A DNA stretch of 10,100 nt from DASYSA01 sp036003885 (GTDB lineage: Bacteria > Acidobacteriota > Blastocatellia > UBA7656). Location: assembly GCA_036003885.1 (NCBI GenBank), contig DASYSA010000639.1, positions 1-10,100 of the forward strand. Reading direction: 5' to 3'. Numbering within the stretch: the first letter of the stretch is position 1; every line of letters begins with the position of its first letter. Below, piece after piece: positions 1 to 7,500 of the stretch. Position numbers and translations under genes: made by a program. A model generated the notes under the pieces. That model was not told the DNA's origin. It did not search any database and was given only the letters and a program-made list of their open reading frames with translations.

Positions 1-28
1 GAGGTGGGAGTTCAAGCGACCGGAGGGC
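1..28 (+). repeat. Left arm of a 28-bp perfect inverted repeat
   Basis: Bases 1-28 are the exact reverse complement of 151-178. The arm may extend left beyond the window. Identity ends at base 29. Both arms encode the same peptide, RWEFKRPEG, on opposite strands, so the repeat comes from an inverted partial copy of a coding sequence and not from a regulatory palindrome. Confidence 0.9.
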
Positions 29-98
29 AAAGTAGACCTGAGACGTATCCTAACCCGGTTGTGCGCGTTTCAGGGCCTCGGACCATCACTCAAACGCA

Positions 99-112
99 GG
101 ACTCATGAGTCC
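99..112. repeat. 14-bp perfect palindrome across the TonB-C gene 2 stop codon
   Basis: GGACTCATGAGTCC reads identically on both strands and includes the stop codon of the minus-strand gene (103-105). No T-run follows on either strand, so it is not a canonical intrinsic terminator. It could be a protein-binding palindrome or chance. Confidence 0.5.
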
Positions 113-471
113 AGCTTGAATTTGAAGTGGATCGTTCCCTGGAGACTGTCGCCCTCCGGTCGCTTGAACTCCCACCTCTTCGCAGCATCGAGTGAAACAG
201 ATCGAAAGAGACTGTTTCCGCTGACGAACTCCGCCTTACCGACCTTTCCGTCTTTATCAACAAGAACCTGAACGACCACCAGACCTTCGATCTTGTACTT
301 CTGCGCGAGTGGAGGGTAAGGCGGCTGCACCCGTTTTACGGCGAACCTTTCAATGTTGTCGTCCGCGCTGGGCTCTGCGTTCGACCCATGCGCCCCCGGG
401 GCAAGCATCGCGAACACAATCACGGACAGGAGGGCCAAACGGAGAAAGCCTCTCTTAACTGAACGGGACAT
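103..471 (-). CDS. Small exported TonB C-terminal domain protein (copy 2)
   Basis: The product is 122 residues. Residues 1-29 look like a signal peptide: a basic start (MSRSVKRGF), a hydrophobic core (LALLSVIVFAML) and a likely cleavage near GAHG. After a linker of about 20 residues, a TonB C-terminal fold spans about 48-122. It shows QPPYPP and AQKYKIEG at its start, VDKDGKV in the hairpin, the pre-terminal KRWEF helix/strand and a final strand HFKFKL. The family contacts TonB-dependent receptors in the periplasm. Classical TonB has an inner-membrane helix and a long proline-rich spacer, and both are missing here. I chose the ATG at 471 because AGGAGAGG (475-482) stands just before it and the signal peptide then starts cleanly. 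An in-frame ATG at 498 has no such site and lies in the loop of a small hairpin (491-507). It follows receptor 2 on the same strand and probably shares its transcript. Confidence 0.85.
   Translation of the reverse strand: MSRSVKRGFLRLALLSVIVFAMLAPGAHGSNAEPSADDNIERFAVKRVQPPYPPLAQKYKIEGLVVVQVLVDKDGKVGKAEFVSGNSLFRSVSLDAAKRWEFKRPEGDSLQGTIHFKFKLDS
151..178 (-). repeat. Right arm of the 28-bp perfect inverted repeat
   Basis: This is the partner of bases 1-28. It lies within the C-terminal coding part of TonB-C gene 2. The 122 bp between the arms hold the 3' end of that gene and a 14-bp palindrome at its stop codon. Confidence 0.9.
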
Positions 472-474
472 CTT

Positions 475-482
475 CCTCTCCT
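475..482 (-). promoter_or_regulatory. Ribosome binding site fixing the TonB-C gene 2 start
   Basis: On the minus strand AGGAGAGG precedes the ATG at 471, with the AGGAG core 6 nt upstream. It decides in favour of this start over the in-frame ATG at 498. Confidence 0.65.
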
Positions 483-615
483 GTTCCGGTGAAGCCATTC
501 CGGCTTCGAATTGAACCTACGCTTAGCAAGCAAGACAACATGCTACAGGCTGTGGTCAATACACTCAATAGTTTTCTCCCGTGACTGCTCCTCTGTTCAT
601 CAAGTCTTTCTGTTC

Positions 616-657
616 GTAGCGCCGGCGTCACCCAACCTGGGCTGAAACCGGCGCTAC
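616..657. repeat. REP-like GC-rich inverted repeat between receptor 2 and TonB-C gene 2
   Basis: GTAGCGCCGG (616-625) and CCGGCGCTAC (648-657) form a perfect 10-bp stem around a 22-nt loop. The loop itself holds a small CCCA/TGGG pairing (631-634 with 638-641). It starts 22 nt after the stop of receptor 2. Neither strand has a following T-run, so a classic Rho-independent terminator is unlikely. The form fits a dispersed intergenic REP-type palindrome or an mRNA-processing or 3'-end-stabilising hairpin. A 72-codon open frame over 455-673 reads through it and is best explained as a by-product. Confidence 0.65.
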
Positions 658-679
658 ACCTTACTCTCATCACTCTGGG

Positions 680-3600
680 CTAGTAGACGAACTTGAGCCC
701 GAGCTGAATGACTCGTGGTCCGCCTCCGCCGATACCAGGAACACCGCCGGCCACGTCCTGAGTCTTAGTCGACCTCCCAAAAAGCGTTTCGTTCATTTGG
801 CGCAGCGGCAACGCAAGATTCGTCGTGTTAAAGACGTTGAATACCTCGAAGCGACCTTGCACCCTCAGCTTCTCCCCAAGGCGCGTCTCCTTGATCAGCG
901 ACAGATCCAGATTCTTATAGCCCGGCCCCGTGAAGGTGTTGCGACCAAGTGTACCGAACTGTCCGGGAGCCGGGATAAGAACGAGTGGCACTCCGGTCAC
1001 GGGGTCTTTAGCGAGACTCGGATCGTAGCTAAGTTCGCCATCCTTATGAATCAAGGCGCCGGGCACGAAGTTTGGCCGTTGGGCACGGCTCCCCGTCAAC
1101 GAGGCATCGAATCCGAGGACCGCAGTGAAGGGTTGGCCCGATTGCGCGGTCGCGATTCCGACGACGCTCCAACCCTCAACCCAACCTCCCCCGTGAAAAG
1201 GGAGCTGATAGGTGTAGCCGATTGTGAACCGATGCCGCGTATCGAAGATGGATGAAGCCCGCTCCTGTCTCAGGTCTCTAGCGTTCTGCGGTCCGCCGCT
1301 GTCGCCGGTGAAACCCACCGGATCGGTCGCGTCGTCTATCGACCTTGACCAGGTATAGGCGGACACAATCGACAGTCCCCGGCTCATTCGCTTAGTCACG
1401 GTTGCCTGAAGCGAATGGTAGATAGAGGAGGCCGAAGTCTCGGTCTGCTGAATGGAGTCGGCCAGGAACGGTGTAAGGTGATTCAACTGAGTCGGCCGCC
1501 GGAATAGCAGGTTGGCGGCGGTGGATAGCGGCTTTCCGTCCGCCCCGACGCCAGGGATGTAGACAGCCTGGTTCAGATCGCGAACGCGAATGAGTTTGGT
1601 CCCCTTGGTACCAACGTAGCCCGCCGAGACCAGCACGCTGCGCCCAAGTTCGCGCTGAACGTTCAGGTTGAAGTGCTGGGCGTACGGTGTGCGTAAGCCC
1701 TCGTCGTAGCCATAGAGCGCGGCTGCGGGGCTGGGACGAACGGCGGCGGGGTCGTAGGTGCTGCCGAGCCTACCAGGCGCTCTGGTCGCGAAGCTGAAGA
1801 GGTACCTGGGGTTGGAAAGGTCGTTTCCATTCATTGCGACCGCAAACGTCTGCAGCGGGGCGTCGTAGAAGACCCCGTACCCGCCGCGCACTACTGTTCT
1901 GCCGTCCGATGTTACGCTCCACGCGAAGCCGACTCTCGGAGCGAAGTTATTGTGGTCCCCGCGGTAGAGTCCGGTGTCCGTATCGACACCAGGAGTGAAT
2001 GCTCCCCGCTCGAGCGAAAAGTTCGTCAAGGCATGATTCGGGCTCGACAGCACAGTGTTGAGTTCGTACCGGAGACCCAGGTTCAACACCAGGCGATTAG
2101 TGGCCTGGAAATCGTCTTGAACGAATAGCCCTATGCTGGATTCATTCATCGGAGAAGCCAACGGGCTAGCGAAGACTACACCGATTGTAGGCACGCCCAT
2201 CACGAAGTCGGCCAGCGGACTGATCCTCGAAGCGACGCCCGTGAAGGTCAAGACCCCGCCCCCGGTCCGTCCAGTTGAAATACGTTGCCTGAGGAATCGG
2301 AGGTCACCTCCGGCCTTAAAGCTGTGGCGGCCCGCCAGATGCGCGAGGGTGTCGACCACGTGCCAGTTGGCCTGAGAGGTGTGGATCGGGTAAAGAGACA
2401 TGTTCCCAATCTTAGTGATACCGGGCACACTGGTCTCGAACAGTCCTGTGGGGGCAACGGCCCCAACGAAGCCAAGGTCGAAGGGGACCGAGGTGTCTTC
2501 CGGATCAAGGTAACCGAACCGCCGATTGTAACCGACGCGCAGATCATTGACCGTACTCGTGCTGAAGTTGTGGGTGTAACCAACCGCAAGGTTGTGCGTA
2601 CGAGTCGTCTCAAATATCCCGAAACCCGGAATCGTGGGTGGTAAGTTAGACGAACCTGAAGACCCACTGCCGAACACGTTAAAGACTATCGGGTTGAATG
2701 TCTCGCCGTCAGAGACCAGGTACCGGACGTTCAACACGTCGTCTCCCGTCAGCAGGCTGTCGAGCTTGAAAAGACCGAAGTCATTTCGGGTCCGGATGGT
2801 CGGATTCGCCAGATAGTTTCCGAACACGCTGGATGCGTTCGGCTTTGGCACGAACCGGTCGAGTATACGCGCACTGACCGGGTCCACCGGCAACTGGACG
2901 TTTTGCCCGGTCGCCGGATTTCGGAATATGCCGAGCCGCTGGTCCTCCGTCGGGACGCTCGCAAACTGCACGCTACCTGCCCGCAGCCGCTGTCCCTCGT
3001 AGTTTGCAAACCAGAAAATGCGGTCCTTCACCAGTGGTCCGCCAGCCGTTGCGCCGAACTGGTTATTGCGAAAAGACGACGCAGGCTGGTCAACAGTCTT
3101 CTCAAAGTAGTTCTTTGCGTTGAACACGTCGTTGCGAAAGAACTCGAACCCTGACCAGTGGAAATCATTGGAGCCCGCCTTGGTTAAGATGTTCAGCATC
3201 CCGCCCGAGCGATGGCCGTACTCGGCAGAGCCGAGGTTAGTGATCAGCTTGAACTCCTGTATTGAGTCGAGCGACACCTGGGCCGAGATACTGTTTGACA
3301 GCGAGTCATTGCTGTCCACACCATCGACAAAGAAGGTCAGGGAACGATCTCGCTGGCCGGATACGCTGAACGGCCCGTTCTGAATTCCGCCCTCGGCCCC
3401 GCCCTTGAGCGACGAGGTCGCACTGACGTTTGATACCAGAGTGCCAAGTTGAAGGAAGTTGCGGCCGTTGATCGGCAGTTCGTCTATCTGCTTGTTGTTA
3501 ATTACGATGCCGAGCACCGAGTTACTGGTCTCCGTAATAGGCCCGGCGGTTGCGACGACGTTGATTTTGTCATTGGCTCCCGCGACAGCGAGCTCAAAAT

Positions 3601-3916
3601 CGGCTCTGGCGTCCTGGCTCACCTGAAGGCTCACTTGCCTCACCGCCTTAGCGTAGCCGTCGGCCTCTACCTTGATCTCGTAGCCGCCGACACTGAGCGA
3701 CGGAAAGCGGAAAGCGCCGTCGTCGCTGGTCGCAGTAACTCGCGATTGGTTAGTGCCGGAATTGACTGCCGCAACTTTGGCCCCTGCAACGGGGTCCCCG
3801 TTCTGGTTGCGGACCACGCCCGAAACGGCGCCTCCGGTAATCTGAGAATTCGCAAATGGCGGGAGCCCTATCAATATCGCGCAAACCGAGATCCACAGAC
3901 TGCATGTCTTTCTCAT
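680..3916 (-). CDS. Oar-like TonB-dependent outer-membrane receptor (copy 2)
   Basis: The product is 1,078 residues. Residues 1-24 are a signal peptide (MRKTCSLW start, cleavage near FANS). A carboxypeptidase-regulatory-like beta domain follows at about 30-108 (GVVRNQNGDPVAGAKV, then DDGAFRFPSLSVGGYEI). A plug-like region at about 125-250 contains LPINGRNFLQLGTL, FFVDGVDSND and QEFKLITNLGSAEYG. The rest is a predicted outer-membrane beta-barrel ending in a C-terminal aromatic residue (LGLKFVY). The family resembles the myxobacterial Oar protein and the many acidobacterial TonB-dependent receptors. The ligand cannot be read from sequence, and no SusD or hydrolase gene is adjacent. The usual TonB-box position (116-121) reads DKINVV and is degenerate. 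I prefer the ATG at 3916 over one at 3979: GGAGGAGG lies just upstream, the signal peptide starts there, and the length then matches copy 1. It begins 59 bp after TonB-C gene 1. Confidence 0.93.
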   Translation of the reverse strand: MRKTCSLWISVCAILIGLPPFANSQITGGAVSGVVRNQNGDPVAGAKVAAVNSGTNQSRVTATSDDGAFRFPSLSVGGYEIKVEADGYAKAVRQVSLQVSQDARADFELAVAGANDKINVVATAGPITETSNSVLGIVINNKQIDELPINGRNFLQLGTLVSNVSATSSLKGGAEGGIQNGPFSVSGQRDRSLTFFVDGVDSNDSLSNSISAQVSLDSIQEFKLITNLGSAEYGHRSGGMLNILTKAGSNDFHWSGFEFFRNDVFNAKNYFEKTVDQPASSFRNNQFGATAGGPLVKDRIFWFANYEGQRLRAGSVQFASVPTEDQRLGIFRNPATGQNVQLPVDPVSARILDRFVPKPNASSVFGNYLANPTIRTRNDFGLFKLDSLLTGDDVLNVRYLVSDGETFNPIVFNVFGSGSSGSSNLPPTIPGFGIFETTRTHNLAVGYTHNFSTSTVNDLRVGYNRRFGYLDPEDTSVPFDLGFVGAVAPTGLFETSVPGITKIGNMSLYPIHTSQANWHVVDTLAHLAGRHSFKAGGDLRFLRQRISTGRTGGGVLTFTGVASRISPLADFVMGVPTIGVVFASPLASPMNESSIGLFVQDDFQATNRLVLNLGLRYELNTVLSSPNHALTNFSLERGAFTPGVDTDTGLYRGDHNNFAPRVGFAWSVTSDGRTVVRGGYGVFYDAPLQTFAVAMNGNDLSNPRYLFSFATRAPGRLGSTYDPAAVRPSPAAALYGYDEGLRTPYAQHFNLNVQRELGRSVLVSAGYVGTKGTKLIRVRDLNQAVYIPGVGADGKPLSTAANLLFRRPTQLNHLTPFLADSIQQTETSASSIYHSLQATVTKRMSRGLSIVSAYTWSRSIDDATDPVGFTGDSGGPQNARDLRQERASSIFDTRHRFTIGYTYQLPFHGGGWVEGWSVVGIATAQSGQPFTAVLGFDASLTGSRAQRPNFVPGALIHKDGELSYDPSLAKDPVTGVPLVLIPAPGQFGTLGRNTFTGPGYKNLDLSLIKETRLGEKLRVQGRFEVFNVFNTTNLALPLRQMNETLFGRSTKTQDVAGGVPGIGGGGPRVIQLGLKFVY

Positions 3917-3920
3917 GTTT

Positions 3921-3928
3921 CCTCCTCC
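3921..3928 (-). promoter_or_regulatory. Strong ribosome binding site of receptor 2
   Basis: GGAGGAGG on the minus strand ends 4 nt before the ATG at 3916. It is the strongest such site in the window and rules against the upstream in-frame ATG at 3979, which would overlap the end of TonB-C gene 1. Confidence 0.75.
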
Positions 3929-3975
3929 CAGGAATGTTCGTACTTTGACCGGCAATGGCGATCGATCGGTCTCGG

Positions 3976-4401
3976 TCATGATTTGAGCTTGAAGGTGAAG
4001 TCGATGGTCCCTTCAAGATTGGCGCTGTTGGGCGTGCTGAACTGCCACTGCTTAGCTGTATCGAGTGAAACGGACCTGAAGACCGTGTGGCCTCGCACGA
4101 ACTCGGCCTTGACTACTTTGCCGTCTCTGCTGACCTCGACCTGGATGGTAACTGTTCCTTCGATCCGATACTTCTGGGCAGTGGGCGGATATGGGGGCTG
4201 GACCTGTGCGGTGGCGTACTTCTCGATGTTTCCTGCGTCGCCGCCTGAAAAGGTAGGCGACGACCATAGGTTCAACACGTCGTCGGTCGCAGGCCTGACG
4301 GATGCGAGCGGGGAAGCCAGCGTCATCAGGGAAAAGGCCACGACAAACGTCGCTATGCAAAATCTGCTTCCGGCGCGGTAACCTTGGGCCATTCTTCTCA
4401 T
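3976..4401 (-). CDS. Small exported TonB C-terminal domain protein (copy 1)
   Basis: The product is 141 residues. A basic N-terminus (MRRMAQGYRAGSR) leads into a hydrophobic stretch at about 14-35 (FCIATFVVAFSLMTLA), which could be a signal peptide cut near PLAS or an uncleaved anchor. A TonB C-terminal fold spans about 67-141 with QPPYPP, AQKYRIEG, SRDGKV, FRSVSLD, AKQWQF and final strand GTIDFTFKL. Over the last 80 residues it matches copy 2 at 50 positions without gaps. Its N-terminal part is longer and differs. About 30 residues separate the hydrophobic stretch from the domain, with no proline-rich spacer. The ATG at 4401 has a GGGAG site 9 nt upstream; an in-frame ATG at 4392 is an alternative. 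It lies between the two receptors on the same strand, 133 bp after receptor 1, and is probably cotranscribed. Confidence 0.85.
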   Translation of the reverse strand: MRRMAQGYRAGSRFCIATFVVAFSLMTLASPLASVRPATDDVLNLWSSPTFSGGDAGNIEKYATAQVQPPYPPTAQKYRIEGTVTIQVEVSRDGKVVKAEFVRGHTVFRSVSLDTAKQWQFSTPNSANLEGTIDFTFKLKS

Positions 4402-4481
4402 TGTTTCATTCTCCCGTTTGTAAAGGCTTCAAGTCAGCCTGACTGTAACTGCGCTGCGTAGATCCTTCTGCAAAAGTGGAA

Positions 4482-4518
4482 GGCGCCAGGTCAGCAGGCT
4501 CAACTTCGACCTGGCGCC
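4482..4518. repeat. GC-rich hairpin between receptor 1 and TonB-C gene 1
   Basis: GGCGCCAGGTC (4482-4492) and GACCTGGCGCC (4508-4518) form a perfect 11-bp stem with a 15-nt loop. It begins 16 nt after the stop of receptor 1. On the minus-strand transcript the stem is followed by TTCCACTTTTGC, with only a four-T run, so at most it is a weak terminator or attenuator. It could lower expression of the downstream TonB-C gene or protect the receptor message. Its position mirrors the inverted repeat after receptor 2, although the stem sequence differs. Confidence 0.6.
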
Positions 4519-4534
4519 ATCAAACTGTCATCGG

Positions 4535-7500
4535 TCAATAAACGAACTTCAAAGCCAACTGGGCAACTCTCGGTCCCCCGCCCCCAATACCCGGAACTCC
4601 CCCAGCTACGTCCTGGGTCTTTGTTGACAAGCCAAAGAATGGATCGGTCAGTCTCCGAGACGGGAGGGCAAGATTAGTCGCGTTGAAGACGTTGAACAGT
4701 TCGCCGCGAAGCTGCATTCGCAGGCCTTCGCGCAGTCGTGTATCTTTGATCAGCGAGACGTCAACATTCTTGTATCCAGCGCCGGTGAAGGTGTTGCGGC
4801 CCAATGTGCCGAACTCTCCGGTTGCCGGTATCAGCGCCGTCGGGATCTTTCTTACAGGATCGAGCGCCAGATTTGGATTGATGAATAGTTGGCCGCCCTT
4901 GCTGGTGATCGACCCCGGAACGTAATTGGGCCGTGCGCTCAAACTCGCCGTCAGAGTTGGGTCGAAGCCCAGCAGCACGGTGAAGGGCTGGCCGGACTGC
5001 ATGCTGGCTATGCCGTTGACTTGCCAGCCGTTCAACCAGCGGCTCTTGCCATGAAGGGGTAGTTCGTACGTGTAGCCAACCGTGACACGGTGGCGAATAT
5101 CGAACACTGACAGACCCCTCTCTTGTCTCATGTCGTAAGCGTTCTGCGGCCCGCCAGTATCTCCCGTATAGCCGATGGGATCGCTGGCGTTATCTATCGC
5201 CTTGGACCACGTGTATGAAGACAACAGCGACAGTCCATGACCCATCCGCTTGGTAATTGTGGCCTGTAGCGAGTGGTATATAGACGAAGCGGACGTCTCG
5301 TCCTGAATTATGGGTCCGACCGGGAGAGCGGTTAAATGGAAGAGTTGCGTCGGCCGCCGTGCCGTGATATTGGCCGCGACCGCGGTGGAAAGCGGCTTGC
5401 CTTGAGCGTCCACACCAGGCAAAAAGATGGCCTGATTTACGTCGCTCGACCGCAGCAGCTTAGTTCCCTTGGTGCCGACGTAACCTCCCGATATCAGGAT
5501 GCTCTTGGTCAGTTCGCGCTGAAAGGTGATGTTAAAGTGTTGAGCGTAAGGTATCCGAAGTCCTTCACTCAGGCTCCTTGGCGTGAGAGTGCTTGTCGTG
5601 CTGATCAGCGTTGCGGGATTAAACAATGAAGCTAGGTTCCCGGCACCGGGAAAAGCAGGAGCACTCAGCAAAAGATAGGGATTCTCTACCCGGCTCAGGT
5701 CCATGCCTGTCGCATTGCTGAATCCTATAGTGTCATAGAAGATTCCGTAGCCCCCGCGCACGACGGTGCGACCATCTCCTGTTAACGAATAGGCAAATCC
5801 CACTCTGGGGGCGAAGTTGTTGTGGTCCCCTCGGTACAACGATGAACCATCCACTCCGGGAGTGAAGAACCCTCGCTCGACAGAGTAGTTCCTTAAATGA
5901 GGTGTTGGACTCTTAAGCACGGTGCTCAACTCGTAGCGCAGCCCGAGGTTCAGCACCAGGCGCTTGCTGACCTGGTAGTCATCCTGCACGAACAGACCGA
6001 TGTGCTTCTGCCTGAGCGGGCCCCCAAAACTGCGCGTTGTCAGCCCCCCGCCGCCCGACGCTCCCACAATAAAATCAGCCAGAGGACTTATCCGGGTGAT
6101 TAGGCCGGTGAAGACTACCGCTCCGGAATTGGCGTGAGAGGCGCTCTCCGCCTCGCGGATTATGCGCGCCTCAGCGCCTGTCTTAATCGAATGTCTTCCT
6201 CGAATAAAGCCTAGCGAGTCTGACAGGTGGAAGTTTCCCATCGAAAACACGAGCGGGTAGAGGGTCGGGTTTCCGATTCTGGTTATACCCGTAATAGCTA
6301 TGTCAAACAGTCCCGTGGGACTCGTGACGTTTACGAACCCAAGGTCGGAGGGTTTCGTGGTGTCCTCTGGGGCCTCGGAGTTGGCGTGGCGGTTGTAGCC
6401 GAACCTGAAATCATTGACGACCGTGGTGCTGAAGCTGTGGTTGTAATTGACCGCCAGGTTGTGCGTCCTCAGCGTATCGTTCAATCCGAATCCCGCGATA
6501 GTCGGCGCCGGAGGGGACGCTGCGGAGACGTTTGTATTTATCGGGTTGAGTGTGTCGACGCCCGAGAAGAAGTACCGTACATTCATGACATCATCGCCCG
6601 AGAGGAGATAGTCAACCCTTGCAATTACAAAGTCGCTACTGTTCCTGATCGTCGGCGTCGCCAGATAGTTTCCCTGCTTGCCCTGAGTGTTGGGCAGCGG
6701 AATATATCGGTCGAGTATTTTCTGCGAGACCGGGTCCACAGCCAACTGCACCGGCTGCCCGGTCAGCGGATTTGTGAACAAACCACTGCGCTGCGCCAGA
6801 GTGGGAACATTCGAGAACTGAGGTGTACCAACCCGAAGCCGTTGGCCCTCGTAGTTGGTCAAGAAGAACATTCTGTCCCTGACAAGTCGGCCGCCGAGCG
6901 TTCCCCCGAACTGATTGTTGTTGAACTTCGACGCGGGCTGACTGGCGAGAGTTTCGAAGTGATTGGGTGAGTTCAGCGCCTTGTTACGGAAGAACTCGAA
7001 CGCGCTTGCGTGAAAATCATTGGTGCCTGATTTGGTCACTATGTTGAGCATTCCACCGGAATGATGGCCGAACTCCGCCGAACCCAGGTTGGTGATCAGC
7101 TTGAACTCCTGGATCGCGTCGATCGAAACCTGCGCGGAGAGGCTGTTTTTCAGTGAGTTGTTGTTGTCAACTCCGTCCACAAGGAAGGCAAGCGAACGAT
7201 CTCGCTGCCCTGAGACGGCAAAGGGACCTTGAAGTAGACCGCCTTCCGCACCGCCCTTGAGCGCCGCAGTTGAGCTCACATTGGCCACCAGTGTGCCGAG
7301 TTGAAGGAAGTTGCGCCCGTTTAACGGAAGGTCGTTCATCTGTTTGTTATCTATGACGATGCCCAGGACCGAGTTGCTCGTTTCCGTGATCGGAGCGCTG
7401 GATCCAACGACGGTCATCGTTTCGGCGGAGCCTGGAACAACAAGCTCAAAATCGATGCGGGCTTCTTCGTTTACTCTCAGAGTCAGCTTCCGGAGCGCCT

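Larger units (their letters stand above)
2..271 (+). pseudogene. 3' remnant of a plus-strand TonB-C gene copy
   Basis: The plus-strand frame beginning at base 2 opens with RWEFKRPEG, identical to residues 99-107 of the TonB C-terminal protein encoded on the opposite strand at 103-471. The match is exact at the DNA level for bases 1-28 and then stops abruptly. The two intact paralogues finish with a strand of the form GTIxFxFKL and a stop about 18 codons later. Here the frame continues with unrelated residues (KVDLRRILTRL and onward) and runs antisense through the neighbouring gene to a stop at 269-271. I infer a convergent TonB-C paralogue whose body lies left of the window and whose last strand was lost by rearrangement. 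An intact gene with a replaced tail, or an assembly or amplification chimera, is also possible. Confidence 0.4.

Noticed and set aside
455..673. A 72-codon minus-strand open frame between receptor 2 and TonB-C gene 2.
   Set aside because: It passes through the REP-like inverted repeat, overlaps the start of TonB-C gene 2, and has neither a good ribosome site nor a recognisable sequence.
3917..3979. An upstream ATG extending receptor 2 by 21 residues and overlapping TonB-C gene 1 by a few bases.
   Set aside because: It would place a polar segment ahead of the signal peptide, while the ATG at 3916 has a strong ribosome site and gives a length matching receptor 1.
3449..4381. A 310-codon plus-strand open frame antisense to receptor 2 and TonB-C gene 1.
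   Set aside because: It is antisense to two well-supported genes and crosses their junction, shows no recognisable domain, and is explained by codon bias of the real genes.
6227..6970. A 247-codon plus-strand open frame inside receptor 1.
   Set aside because: It is wholly antisense to the receptor coding sequence and has no domain features.
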